From positions 8,122,001-8,186,000 of the forward strand of contig NZ_CP108474.1 in NCBI RefSeq assembly GCF_036226445.1: a stretch of DNA of 64,000 nt. Reading direction: 5' to 3'. This DNA is from Streptomyces sp. NBC_01255 (lineage in GTDB: Bacteria; Actinomycetota; Actinomycetes; Streptomycetales; Streptomycetaceae). Below, piece after piece: positions 48,472 to 57,704 of the stretch (position 1 is the stretch's first letter; the number at the start of each line of letters is the position of its first letter). The translations under genes and the position numbers were made by a program. Below the pieces are notes generated by a model. The model searched no databases, was not told the DNA's origin, and saw only the letters and a program-made list of their open reading frames with translations.

Positions 48472-48981
48472 TCAGGCGCCGCTCTTCAGATCGAGGGCCG
48501 CCTGGAGGGATTCCCGGTAGCCGTCGCTGGTGATCGTGGCCCCCGTCACCGCGTCGATGTCGGCGCTCTGCGCTTCGAGAGTCGCCTCGACCAGCTTCGG
48601 GAGGGCCGCCGTGGTCTGCGGGTGCGGGGGCGCCTTGAGGGCCCGGACCGCAGTGATCCGGCCCGCGGTGAGTGTCACTTCGACCTGGACGTCACCCTTC
48701 TCGGTCGGGACCGTCGACCCGGCTATCACCTGGGGGCCGGGGGCGGCGCTCGTCGGCGGGGCGGACGATCCGGGCGACGAATCCGGCGGTGCGGAGGAGT
48801 TCGATGAGGAGTCCGATGAGGACGCCGGCGGAGCGGCCGAGTTCGACGAGGGCGCGGGCGGGGGCAGTGCCTCCGCCGGGCTCGGCGGTGCCGGGGCGGA
48901 CGAACCGATCGACGGTGTGTACCGCCAGATCGGGATCAGGGCCGCGACGGACAGGACCAGAGCGGGCAGTGCTCGTTTCAC
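48472..48981 (-). CDS. FMN-binding-domain surface protein
   Basis: 169-residue protein: an N-terminal signal/anchor helix (ALPALVLSVAALIPIW), a long Ser/Pro/Ala-rich linker (about 25-85) and a C-terminal FMN_bind domain with DAVTGATITSDGYRESLQ, where the Thr of the SGAT-like motif (TGAT) is the site for covalent FMN. Together with the ferric-reductase-like gene upstream and apbE downstream it forms an extracytoplasmic electron-transfer set. GTG start. Confidence 0.87.
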   Translation of the reverse strand: MKRALPALVLSVAALIPIWRYTPSIGSSAPAPPSPAEALPPPAPSSNSAAPPASSSDSSSNSSAPPDSSPGSSAPPTSAAPGPQVIAGSTVPTEKGDVQVEVTLTAGRITAVRALKAPPHPQTTAALPKLVEATLEAQSADIDAVTGATITSDGYRESLQAALDLKSGA

Positions 48982-49013
48982 GTGAGTTCCTCGTTGTCTG
49001 CTGTGTCGCTGGT

Positions 49014-50384
49014 TCAGCCGGCCAGGCTGAAGCGTTCGAAGTGGACCTGCCGCTTGGGTACGCCGAGTGTGCGCAGGCCGCGCAGTACGGCATCGGTCAT
49101 GCCGGGCGGGCCGCAGACGTAGATGTCGCGTTCGGCGAGGTCGGGGACGAGCGCGGACAGCGCGTCCGGCGCCAGCGGGTCGGGGGCCGGCGGGCCGCTG
49201 ATCACATGCAGCGACGCGCCCTTGGCGGCGGCGAGCTCCCGCAGTTCGCCGTAGAGGACCGCGTCCTGCGGGGCGGAGACGCGGTAGACGAGCACGGCAT
49301 GGCCGTGCAGCTCCTCCATGAGCGCGCGGATCGGGGTGATGCCGACACCGCCCGCGATCAGCAGGGTGTTCGGACGGGTGCGGTGGAGCGTGGTGAAGGC
49401 GCCGTAGGGGCCTTCGGCGAAGACCCGGGTCCCCGGCTCCAGGTGGCGCAGGGACGCGGACCCCGCGCCGGACGCCTTCACCGTCAGCCGCAGGTGGGTG
49501 CCGTCGGGAGCGGCCGACAGGGAGTACGGGTTCGCCTGCCACCAGCGGTCCTTCGTCAGGAACCGCCACAGGAAGAACTGGCCGGCGAGGGCAGGGAGCC
49601 GGTCGAGGTCGCGGCCCGTCAGGTAGACGGAGACGACGTGGTCGGACTCGGGCACGACCGCCGACACGCGCAGCCGGTGCCGGAGGTTCCGTCGGAGGGG
49701 GAGCGCGACGCGGCCGGCGAACACCGCGCCGAGCGCGCAGCCCCACAGGCCGTACCAGTACGCGGTGGCGGTCGGCGACGTGGTGAACGTGGTGCCCGCC
49801 GCGACCTGGTGGGTGAAGGCGAGGACCACCGCGACGTAGGTGTAGAGGTGGATGAAGTGCCAGGTCTCGTAGGCGAGTCGACGCCGCGCCCAACGGGCCG
49901 AGGCCCCTCCGACGACCAGGATGAGGACCATCGCGACGATCGCCCGCAGCACGCCCTCCGTGGTCTCGGCCAGATGGATCAGCTGGTCGACCGGGCCGAG
50001 CGAGGAGGACTGGGCGTAGCCGAAGGTGATGAAGACGCCGTGGCCGACCAGCGTCCACAGCAGCCCGAAACCGGTGACGCGGTGCCAGGCGGTGAGACGG
50101 TCCATGCCGACGCGGCGGTCGAGCCACGGCAGCCGGGCGACGAGCAGCAGCTGGAAGGCCATGAACAGGGCGCCGTAGAGGCCGAAGAGACGGCCGAGCA
50201 CGATCAGTGCGTTGGAGGCAAAGCCCGCCTGGGAGAAGAAGTACGCGACAGCCGCCGCGTTCGCGGCGAGCAGGGCGTACAGGCCGGCTCGGGCCACCAC
50301 CCGGGGGCGCAGCGCCGAGGGGGGAACGGGCGGTGCCGGCGTCGGGGACGGCGGCGCGGATGTCGCGGGGACGGCAGCGGTCAC
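49014..50384 (-). CDS. Ferric-reductase-like transmembrane flavocytochrome
   Basis: 456-residue membrane protein. About six helices in residues 30-230 with haem-type histidines (TAWHRVTGFG, VGHGVF, WHFIHLYTYV), then a ferredoxin-NADP-reductase-like part: FAD-binding NPYSLSAAP, NAD-binding GGVGITPIRALM and CGPPGMTDAVL. Moves electrons from cytosolic NAD(P)H across the membrane, here probably to the FMN-binding protein. AGGAGG lies 9 bases before the GTG at 50384. Confidence 0.87.
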   Translation of the reverse strand: MTAAVPATSAPPSPTPAPPVPPSALRPRVVARAGLYALLAANAAAVAYFFSQAGFASNALIVLGRLFGLYGALFMAFQLLLVARLPWLDRRVGMDRLTAWHRVTGFGLLWTLVGHGVFITFGYAQSSSLGPVDQLIHLAETTEGVLRAIVAMVLILVVGGASARWARRRLAYETWHFIHLYTYVAVVLAFTHQVAAGTTFTTSPTATAYWYGLWGCALGAVFAGRVALPLRRNLRHRLRVSAVVPESDHVVSVYLTGRDLDRLPALAGQFFLWRFLTKDRWWQANPYSLSAAPDGTHLRLTVKASGAGSASLRHLEPGTRVFAEGPYGAFTTLHRTRPNTLLIAGGVGITPIRALMEELHGHAVLVYRVSAPQDAVLYGELRELAAAKGASLHVISGPPAPDPLAPDALSALVPDLAERDIYVCGPPGMTDAVLRGLRTLGVPKRQVHFERFSLAG

Positions 50385-50408
50385 GGGCCGGAACCTCCTG
50401 GATCGCAC

Positions 50409-50440
50409 TGATCGAGTGATCGAGTGATCGAGTGATCGAG
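50409..50440. repeat. Four tandem TGATCGAG repeats
   Basis: Four perfect 8-base copies lie in the short gap between the divergent ferric-reductase-like and response regulator genes. They could be regulator contacts with 8-base phasing or a slippage-prone spacer. Confidence 0.9.
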
Positions 50441-50568
50441 TCGTTGGAGAGAGCTTGACCGCCGGGACCTGTCGATCCCCTGTCAGGAGACTTTCAACTC
50501 CGTATCGAAGTGCCCCGGCCCTGATCAGCGGGGGCCACGCCGCCGCGCGCGTGCCGCAAGATGGGCGG

Positions 50569-51258
50569 GTGGAGAAGATACGCGTGCTGGTGGTGGACGA
50601 CGACCCTCCGATCGCCGACCTCGTCGCGACGGTCGCCCGCTACGAGGGCTGGGACGCCGTCACGGCCAACTCGGGGAGGGAAGCGCTGCGGCTGGCCGCC
50701 GATCTTCCCCCGGACATCGTCGTCCTGGACCTGATGCTGCCCGACATCGACGGATTCGGCGTGCTCGACGGGCTGCGCGCGGCCGGGACGATGGTCCCCG
50801 TGGTCTTCCTCACCGCGCGCGACACCGTCGCCGACCGGGTCGCGGGGCTGACCCGCGGCGGTGACGACTACCTGGTCAAGCCGTTCGCCGTGGAGGAGCT
50901 GATGGCCCGGCTGCGCACCGTGCTGCGGCGCAGCGCCGGGCCGGGATTCGAGCGGTCCGTCCTGCGCGTCTCCGATCTGACGATGGACGAGGACACACGG
51001 GAAGTACGGCGCGGAGAAGACCGGTTGACGCTCACCCCGACCGAGTACGAGGTGCTGCGCTACCTCATGCGCAAGTCGCCGACCGTGCTCACCAAGGCAC
51101 AGATCCTCGACCACGTGTGGGAGTACGGCTTCGGCGGCCGCTCCAACGTCGTGGAGCTGGTCGTCAGCCGGCTGCGCCGCAAGCTCGACGCCACCGGCAG
51201 CCCGCTGATCCACACCGTGCGCGGCTTCGGCTACGTGGTCAGGGAGATCGCCGTATGA
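50569..51258 (+). CDS. OmpR-family response regulator
   Basis: 229-residue regulator: receiver with VDDDPPIADL, phosphoacceptor Asp in VVLDLMLPDIDG, KPFAVEEL, and an OmpR winged helix with LTPTEYEVLRYLM and VVSRLRRKLD. Start is GTG 50569; an upstream extension is open but unconserved. Overlaps the kinase start by four bases. Divergent from the flavin electron-transfer set, its likely target. Confidence 0.92.
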   Translation: MEKIRVLVVDDDPPIADLVATVARYEGWDAVTANSGREALRLAADLPPDIVVLDLMLPDIDGFGVLDGLRAAGTMVPVVFLTARDTVADRVAGLTRGGDDYLVKPFAVEELMARLRTVLRRSAGPGFERSVLRVSDLTMDEDTREVRRGEDRLTLTPTEYEVLRYLMRKSPTVLTKAQILDHVWEYGFGGRSNVVELVVSRLRRKLDATGSPLIHTVRGFGYVVREIAV

Positions 51259-52688
51259 GCGCGCGACTGCGCGACACGTACGGCAGACTCCGCCTCGGAA
51301 CCCGGCTCGCGCTCGGCCTCGGCGTGCTGTCGCTCGTGGCGTTCGCCGTCCTCGGCACGGCCCTGACCGCGTACATGCGCGACTACCTGGGACACCAACA
51401 GGTCGCCCAGCTGAAGCTCGTACAGAACATCCAGGCCAAGGACGCCGCCCAGCACGGCACGGTCAAACGACAGCCGTACTACGGCTGGTACACGGCCGTG
51501 TACGACGTCCGCGACGGCACGGCGGCGCTGCGCCGGCCCGCCGACGTGCCGGACGACACCGAAGGGTTCACCGCCCTCGCCCAGGCGCGCGCCGACTCCG
51601 CAGGCGATGTGACGAGCACCGCGCAGATCGCCGGGAAGGGCGCCTACCGGCTGCGGGCCTGCGAGGTCGTGCCCGGAGTCGTCCTGGTCAGCGCCGCCCC
51701 GATGGCGGAGATCGAGGACACGATGGACCAGCTGATCACGGTCCAGGTGATCGCCTTCACGGTCGCCCTGCTTGCCCTCGTCGTCTTCGGGCGGATCCTG
51801 CTGCGACGCGGCCTGAAACCGCTCAGCGACATGGCGCACACCGCCCACGGCATCGCCTCGCACGACCTCACCGAGTCGGCGGCCCGCCTGCCGCTGCGCG
51901 CCGACCGGTCCGGCGGCGGACCCGAGGTCGAGGAGCTGCGCACCGCCTTCAACACCATGCTGGAGCACATCGACGACTCCCTGGCCGTGCGCGCCGAGGC
52001 CGAGCAGCGGCTGCGCCGCTTCGTCGCCGACGCCTCGCACGAACTGCGCACCCCGCTGATGTCGGTACGCGGCTACGCCGACCTGTTCCAGTACGCAGCC
52101 GCCAACGTCCCCGAGGAGCGCGACAGGCACCTCGCCCGACTGCGCTCCGAAGCCGCCCGCATGGGCGTCCTCCTCGACGACCTGCTGCTGCTCGCCCGGC
52201 TCGACGCCGCGGAGGTGGACGCGCCGCTGCGCCTGGAACCGTGCGATCTGGCGGACCTCGCCCGGCAGGCCGCCCACGCCTTCCGCGCCGCCCACTCCGG
52301 CCATCCGCTCACCCTCGACGCCGGGTCCCGACCGCTGCCCCTGAGCCTCGACCCCGTCCGCATCCGCCAGGTGCTCGACAACCTGCTCACCAACGCGGCC
52401 GTCCACACGCCCACGGGGACACGCGTGTCCCTGACGGTGGGCCTGACGCCGGAGGCCGCCCGGGTGGTCGTGGCCGACACGGGGCCCGGCATCGCGGACG
52501 CCGACCAGAGCCGGATCTTCGACCGCTTCTACCGGGTGGACAAGGCCCGCAGCCGCGAGAGCGGCGGCAGCGGTCTCGGCCTCGCGGTGGCACGCTCCCT
52601 GGTGGCAGCGCACGGCGGCACCCTGACCCTGCGCAGCGAACCGGGCGCCACCGCCTTCGCCCTGGAACTCCCGCGCGCGGAGCTCTAG
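51255..52688 (+). CDS. Sensor histidine kinase
   Basis: 477-residue membrane kinase. Two helices (about 15-37 and 155-180) enclose a periplasmic domain of 115 residues; HAMP follows, then HisKA (DASHELRTPLMSV, phosphoacceptor His), N box NLLTNAAVHTPTG, and G boxes ADTGPGIAD and GGSGLGLAVARSLV. Partner of the overlapping response regulator. Signal unknown. Confidence 0.92.
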   Translation: MSARLRDTYGRLRLGTRLALGLGVLSLVAFAVLGTALTAYMRDYLGHQQVAQLKLVQNIQAKDAAQHGTVKRQPYYGWYTAVYDVRDGTAALRRPADVPDDTEGFTALAQARADSAGDVTSTAQIAGKGAYRLRACEVVPGVVLVSAAPMAEIEDTMDQLITVQVIAFTVALLALVVFGRILLRRGLKPLSDMAHTAHGIASHDLTESAARLPLRADRSGGGPEVEELRTAFNTMLEHIDDSLAVRAEAEQRLRRFVADASHELRTPLMSVRGYADLFQYAAANVPEERDRHLARLRSEAARMGVLLDDLLLLARLDAAEVDAPLRLEPCDLADLARQAAHAFRAAHSGHPLTLDAGSRPLPLSLDPVRIRQVLDNLLTNAAVHTPTGTRVSLTVGLTPEAARVVVADTGPGIADADQSRIFDRFYRVDKARSRESGGSGLGLAVARSLVAAHGGTLTLRSEPGATAFALELPRAEL

Positions 52689-52964
52689 TCGCCGCCGAGC
52701 CTGTCGACGGCGTCGCACCTGCGCCACGTAGTCGTACGTACGCTTCGGCCTCGTGCGCACCCGTCCGCGTCGGCCAGTGGGAGCACCGCGCTGCCCACGT
52801 CGGCTGATTGTTCGGGAGGATGCCCCGGCTCCACTGCTACAGTGCGTGACTGTCCTTTCGCTTTGAGTGGTCACATGGGTGGTTCGGCGAGTCCTCCCAG
52901 GCCGCTTGAGACGTGCGGTCATCGGCGCGGACCCTGCGGTCCCGGTCACCGGAAGGCGTGGTTC
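52689..52964. other. Intergenic region before the molybdenum hydroxylase operon
   Basis: About 276 bases between the kinase stop and the iron-sulfur subunit start. No gene seen; probably holds the terminator of the two-component genes and the promoter of the hydroxylase. No clear inverted repeat recognised. Confidence 0.5.
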
Positions 52965-53570
52965 ATGTCAGGTGGGTTCGGTGGAGCGTCCGCCATCGGA
53001 CGGCGGCGTTTCCTGGTGGTGTCGACGTCTGCCGTGGGGTTGACCCTTCCGGTTCCCCGGTCCGCGTCCGGTGCTTCCCCCGGCCCGGTCCCGGCGAGCT
53101 CCGCCACGACGTCGACGGTCGGGCTCACCGTCAACGGGGTACGGCGGTCAGCGGTGGTGGACAACAGAACGTCGCTGCTCGACCTTCTCCGGGAGCACCT
53201 GGGGCTGCCCGGTACGAAGAAGGGCTGCGACCAGGGAGCCTGCGGGGCGTGCACGGTCCTGGTGGACGACCGCCGCGTGAACTCCTGCCTCACATTCGCC
53301 GTCATGCACGACGGCGCGCACGTCACCACGATCGAGGGACTCTCGCGCGGCGGCGAGCTGCATCCCCTCCAGCAGGCGTTCATCGACCACGACGGGCTGC
53401 AGTGCGGGTACTGCACGCCGGGCCAGATCGTCTCGGGGGTGGCCTGCATCGCGGAAGGGCACGCCCGCTCCCGGGAGGAGATCCGCGAGTGGATGAGCGG
53501 CAACCTCTGCCGCTGCGGCGCGTACACGAACATCGTCACGGCGATCGAGCAGACGGCGAAGGGTGTGTGA
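52965..53570 (+). CDS. 2Fe-2S subunit of a molybdenum hydroxylase, Tat-exported
   Basis: 201-residue small subunit of the xanthine oxidase/aldehyde oxidoreductase family. The N-terminus GRRRFLVVSTSAVGLTLP is a twin-arginine signal, as in periplasmic PaoA/YagT. First cluster motif CDQGACGACTVL with a later Cys, second cluster CGYCTPG and CRCGAYTN. Passes electrons from the Mo centre through FAD. First gene of a three-gene operon; its stop overlaps the FAD-subunit GTG. Confidence 0.92.
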   Translation: MSGGFGGASAIGRRRFLVVSTSAVGLTLPVPRSASGASPGPVPASSATTSTVGLTVNGVRRSAVVDNRTSLLDLLREHLGLPGTKKGCDQGACGACTVLVDDRRVNSCLTFAVMHDGAHVTTIEGLSRGGELHPLQQAFIDHDGLQCGYCTPGQIVSGVACIAEGHARSREEIREWMSGNLCRCGAYTNIVTAIEQTAKGV

Positions 53571-54552
53571 AGCGAACGTGTACCCCTTCGTCTTCAGCAA
53601 GGCGGCGACCGAGAGCGCCGCGCTGGCCGCCGGAGCCGACGGCGCCCGCTACATCGCGGGCGGCACCACACTCGTCGACCTGATGCGTGAGACTGTCGAA
53701 CGCCCCTCCCGCCTGGTCGACATCAACGGTCTCCCGTACCGGGACATCACCGTGTCCTCCGAAGGCCTGCGGGTGGGTGCCCTGGTCCGGATGAGCGAAC
53801 TCGCCGCGCATCCGGACGTACGCTCGCATTACCCCGTCATCGCGCAGTCACTGGAACTGGGCGCCTTCGCGCAGCTGCGCAACATGGCCTCCATCGGCGG
53901 GAACCTCATGCAGCGCCCCCGGTGCCCCTACTTCCGGGACGTGTACTCGGCGTGCAACCGGCGGTCGCCCGGCACGGGGTGCGACGCCGTCGACGGCGAC
54001 AACCGGATGCAAGCGGTCCTGGGAGGCAGCGCGCACTGTGTGGCCACACACCCGTCGGACCTCGCCGTGGCTCTCGTGGCCCTGGACGCCGTCGTCCATC
54101 TGCGGAGCACGGCGGGTACCCGCGCGGTCCCGGTCGCGGAGTTCTTCCTGCGGCCGGGGAACACCCCGCACCGGGAACAGGATCTGAGGCCGGGTGAACT
54201 CATCACCTCCGTACACGTCCCCGCCGGCCCCCATACCCGGCGGTCGGGGTACCTCAAGGTCAGGGACCGCCAGTCGTACGAATTCGCCCTCGCGTCGGCG
54301 GCGGTGGCACTCGACATCAGAGGCAGTGTGATCCGGGGCGCTCGCGTCGCCGTCGGCGGCGTCGCCACCGTGCCGTGGCGGCTGCCGCGGGTGGAACGGG
54401 CGCTGGTGGGCGCGCGTCCCGGCCGCGCGACGTGGACGGAGGCGGCCGCCCGTGCCGCTGACGGCGCGCGGGCACTGTCCGGCAACGCGTTCAAGATCCG
54501 GCTCCTGGAGCGGACCGTGCGCCGGCAGTTGACGACGATCGGAGGACTGTGA
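53563..54552 (+). CDS. FAD subunit of the molybdenum hydroxylase
   Basis: 329-residue FAD-binding subunit. AGGTTLVDLMRETVERP and ASIGGNLMQRPRCPYF form the FAD site; CPYFRD...CNRRSPGTGCDA has cysteines typical of the PaoB/YagS type, which carries an extra 4Fe-4S cluster. GTG at 53563 overlaps the previous stop; GTG 53578 is an alternative. Its stop overlaps the start of the large subunit. Confidence 0.9.
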   Translation: MCEANVYPFVFSKAATESAALAAGADGARYIAGGTTLVDLMRETVERPSRLVDINGLPYRDITVSSEGLRVGALVRMSELAAHPDVRSHYPVIAQSLELGAFAQLRNMASIGGNLMQRPRCPYFRDVYSACNRRSPGTGCDAVDGDNRMQAVLGGSAHCVATHPSDLAVALVALDAVVHLRSTAGTRAVPVAEFFLRPGNTPHREQDLRPGELITSVHVPAGPHTRRSGYLKVRDRQSYEFALASAAVALDIRGSVIRGARVAVGGVATVPWRLPRVERALVGARPGRATWTEAAARAADGARALSGNAFKIRLLERTVRRQLTTIGGL

Positions 54553-56699
54553 TGGCCGGCGACGTCGTGGGGCAGGCGCTCTCACGCGTCGACGCCCGGC
54601 TCAAGGTCACGGGGGCCGCCACGTACGCCGCCGAGCACCGCCTGGAAGGTCTGCTGTACGGCGTCATCGTCAACGGCACCGCGGCCCGCGGCAGGGTCTC
54701 CGGCATCGCCACGGACGCGGCCCGCGCCCATCCCGGCGTCCTGCACGTCCTTACCGACTTCAGCTCCTTGAAGCTCGCCCACTCCTCGACCGAGCTGGTG
54801 TTCTACGGCCAGCCGATCGCCGTCGTGGTCGCCACGACGGCGGAGGCTGCCGCCCACGGCGCGTCCCTCGTCGAGACGGCCTACGACCGGCAGCCCGCCA
54901 CCACCGATCTCGACGACCCCCGCGCAACATCGGTCACGGCGCCGTCGAACCCTGACTACAGCCGTGGCGACCCTGACGGTGCCTTCGGATCGGCGGAGGC
55001 CAAGGTGGACCTCGAGTTCACCATCAGCCGGGAGAACCACAACCCGATCGAGCTGCCCTCGACCATCGCCCGGTGGGAAGGCGGCAAGCTCACGCTCTGG
55101 GACAAGTCCCAGTGGGTCCAGGGCGCGGCCCGCACCGTGGCCGGCGCGCTCGGCGTCCCCGAACAGGACGTCCGGGTGCACTGCGAGTACGTCGGCGGCG
55201 GGTTCGGCAGCGCGATCCGCGCCTACGACCACGTCATCCTGGCCGCGTTCGCGGCGCGGCAGGCCGGACGACCCGTCAAGGTCGTCCTGTCGAGGCGCCA
55301 GTTCTTCTACGGCACCGGCTACCGGCCCGCCAGCCGGCAGCGCCTCGCGCTCGGGGCCGGCACGACGGGACGCATCGACAGCCTCATCTACGAGGTCCGC
55401 ACGGAGACTTCGCGCTACGAGCAGTACCAGGAGGGGCTCACCGACCTGCCGAAGTTCCTCTACGGTGTCCCCCACACGCAGACCCGGTACCGGCTCACCG
55501 CCATCGACACCCAGTCGCCGGCGTCCATGCGCGGCCCGGGCGTCGTGAGCAGCGCCTTCGCCCTCGAAACCGCCGTGGACCAACTGGCGCACGACCTGGG
55601 CATCGATCCCATCGAGCTGAGGCTCCGCAACGAACCCACCCGGGACGAGGTGACGCGCCTGCCCTTCTCCACTCGCCGGTTGCGCGAGTGCTATGAACTC
55701 GGTGCCCGCCGCTTCGGGTGGGCGCGGCGGGGTGCAGCACTCGGCGGCCGCACGGACGGCGACCTGCTGATCGGCATGGGCATGGCCACCGCCGCGTACC
55801 ACAACAACCGCCGCGAGGTCGGCTCGCGCGCTCGGGTCGACGCGGACGGAACGGCGACGGTGGCGACGGCGACCAGCGACATGGGACCGGGCACGACGAC
55901 CTCCGTCATGCAGGTCGCCGCAGACGCGCTCGGCCTGCCCGCGCGGCAGGTCACCTTCCGGCTGGGGGACTCGGCCTACCCGGTCGCTCCGCCGCACGCC
56001 GGCGCCACCACCATGGCGAGCGTGGGGTCCGCGGCCCACAGCTCCTGCACGGCCCTGCGGAACAAGTTCATCGGCATGGCGGTGGCGGACACCGCCTCGC
56101 CCCTGTACCGGGCCGATCCCGCCAAGGTGGCGGTCGGTGACGGCCGGCTCACCTCCGGGGAGAACGGCGCCGCCGACACCTATCGCGCGATCCTGGGCCG
56201 CGCCGGCCTGCCCGGCCTGGAGGCAACCGCCACCTGGGGGCCCGGCGACACCGACACGAGGATCTCCACTTACGGCTACGGCGCCGTCTTCGCCGAGGTG
56301 TCGGTGGATCCGCTCCTCGGGCTCGTCCGGATCCGCCGGATGTTCGCGGCCTACGACGTGGGCCGCGTGGTCAGCCCCAAACTGGCCCACAGCCAGGCCA
56401 TCGGGGGCATGGTGGGCGGGATCGGGATGGCCCTCCTGGAGGGCACGGTCACGGACCACCGCGACGGCCGGATCGTCAACGCGGGCCTGGCCGACTACCT
56501 GGTCCCGGTCAACGCCGACGTTCCCGAGCTGGATGCCGCGTTCATCGACACCGAGGACCCCCTGGCGGATCCCATCGGGGTCAAGGGACTGGGGGAGATC
56601 ACCATCGTGGGAGTCCCGGCCGCCATCGGGAACGCGATCTTCAACGCCACCGGCAAACGCCTGACGGACCTGCCCATCAGACTGGAGGCGCTGCTCTGA
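54552..56699 (+). CDS. Molybdopterin-binding large subunit of the hydroxylase
   Basis: 715-residue catalytic subunit (xanthine dehydrogenase family, PaoC/YagR-like). Contains GGGFGSAIRAYDH, QSPASMRGPG (Arg and Pro near the Mo), and the C-terminal GVKGLGEITIVG with the general-base Glu. Oxidises aldehydes or N-heterocycles with water as oxygen source. With no Tat signal of its own it would be exported together with the iron-sulfur subunit. No maturation protein (XdhC/PaoD) gene follows in the window. Confidence 0.92.
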   Translation: MAGDVVGQALSRVDARLKVTGAATYAAEHRLEGLLYGVIVNGTAARGRVSGIATDAARAHPGVLHVLTDFSSLKLAHSSTELVFYGQPIAVVVATTAEAAAHGASLVETAYDRQPATTDLDDPRATSVTAPSNPDYSRGDPDGAFGSAEAKVDLEFTISRENHNPIELPSTIARWEGGKLTLWDKSQWVQGAARTVAGALGVPEQDVRVHCEYVGGGFGSAIRAYDHVILAAFAARQAGRPVKVVLSRRQFFYGTGYRPASRQRLALGAGTTGRIDSLIYEVRTETSRYEQYQEGLTDLPKFLYGVPHTQTRYRLTAIDTQSPASMRGPGVVSSAFALETAVDQLAHDLGIDPIELRLRNEPTRDEVTRLPFSTRRLRECYELGARRFGWARRGAALGGRTDGDLLIGMGMATAAYHNNRREVGSRARVDADGTATVATATSDMGPGTTTSVMQVAADALGLPARQVTFRLGDSAYPVAPPHAGATTMASVGSAAHSSCTALRNKFIGMAVADTASPLYRADPAKVAVGDGRLTSGENGAADTYRAILGRAGLPGLEATATWGPGDTDTRISTYGYGAVFAEVSVDPLLGLVRIRRMFAAYDVGRVVSPKLAHSQAIGGMVGGIGMALLEGTVTDHRDGRIVNAGLADYLVPVNADVPELDAAFIDTEDPLADPIGVKGLGEITIVGVPAAIGNAIFNATGKRLTDLPIRLEALL

Positions 56700-56741
56700 G
56701 CGACGTCCGATCGCGGCCATGACGCCCCCTCCGCAGGCGCG

Positions 56742-57170
56742 TCAGTGCCCGGCGGGAGCGGGCGAGATCTGTTGCATGAGGCTGAGCAGGTCCGGAGCGA
56801 CCCATTCCTCGGCGATCTGGTCGCCCTCGAAGCGGTAGACCTCGACGCTCCGGAAGCCGACCTGCCGGCCCGTCGCCTCGAACTGTTGGAACGCGCCCTG
56901 GTGCGTGCCCTGGAAGTGGACCAGCACCGTCACCTTGTCGCCGACGCCGAACATGTCCTGGACGTTGATCTTCAGGTCGGGGAAGGCGTCCTTCATGATC
57001 TTGGTTCCCTGCTGCCAGATCTCCCGGCCGTGCAGCGGGTCGGGGCATCCGGGGACGTTGGCGACGAAGTTCTCGGTCAGCATCTGTGCGGCCTCGTCGA
57101 AGTCGCCGCTCTCCACAAGGTGGTACGCGGTGCGCAGCAAGGCCATGTTCTTCTCGACGGTGGTGGTCAT
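56742..57170 (-). CDS. SnoaL-like/NTF2-fold protein
   Basis: 142-residue alpha+beta cone protein. Opens MALLRTAYHLVESGDFDEAA and includes VPGCPDPLHGREIW and a beta-sheet with KVTVLVHFQGTHQGAF. The NTF2 fold serves ester cyclases, isomerases and ligand binders; no catalytic set is clear. Convergent with the Mo hydroxylase operon, single gene. Confidence 0.8.
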   Translation of the reverse strand: MTTTVEKNMALLRTAYHLVESGDFDEAAQMLTENFVANVPGCPDPLHGREIWQQGTKIMKDAFPDLKINVQDMFGVGDKVTVLVHFQGTHQGAFQQFEATGRQVGFRSVEVYRFEGDQIAEEWVAPDLLSLMQQISPAPAGH

Positions 57171-57430
57171 CTCAGAGGTCCTCTCGGAGCAGCGTCCCGA
57201 AGTCTCGGTGATGACTTCGGGCCGGGTGCCACTCAGTAGAAACCCTGACGTCGCGGCAAGGTCAAACAGACCGCCGAACGAAGGACGCCGCCCTTCTGCT
57301 CGGTACCGGAGTTACGGAAGGCCGTCAGGGCAGTGGACGGGTCCCGAGTCGGCCGAAGACCGGCTTGCCCGCTGGGCGGGGTGCGGCACAGTGGAGGGAA
57401 GTCCCGTCCCACGGAGGAAGGCCGTCCCCG

Positions 57431-57637
57431 ATGCCGGAGGAATCCGATGATGCCGTCGCTCTCCGGCACGTTACGGAGCGACTTCTGGAAGTGTTCCCCG
57501 GCCTGGATCCCGGCATCGTCCGGGACGCGGTCGACACCGCCTACGCGGACCTCCGGTACGCCCGCGTGCGTACGTACCTTCCCGTCCTGATGGAACGGCG
57601 CGCCCACGACCTGCTCTCGGCGGCAGACCAGGAGTAA
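57431..57637 (+). CDS. Stand-alone three-helix-bundle dimerisation-domain protein
   Basis: 68-residue protein VTERLLEVFPGLDPGIVRDAV...LRYARVRTYLPVLMERRA-like, matching the N-terminal domain of the arsenate reductase fusion at 20738-21370. ATG at 57431 follows GGAGGAAGG-like sequence further upstream. Function unknown; probably a dimerising partner for other proteins. Convergent with the beta-propeller gene. Confidence 0.75.
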   Translation: MPEESDDAVALRHVTERLLEVFPGLDPGIVRDAVDTAYADLRYARVRTYLPVLMERRAHDLLSAADQE

Positions 57638-57704
57638 GGGGCAGTTCCCCGCCGGTGCAGCGACGATCCTTCCGAGCGTCCATGCTCGCGGTGGAAGCAC
57701 AGGA

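Noticed and set aside
50409..50440. CRISPR or attachment site
   Set aside because: 8-base perfect tandem units without spacers; better explained as promoter repeats or slippage.
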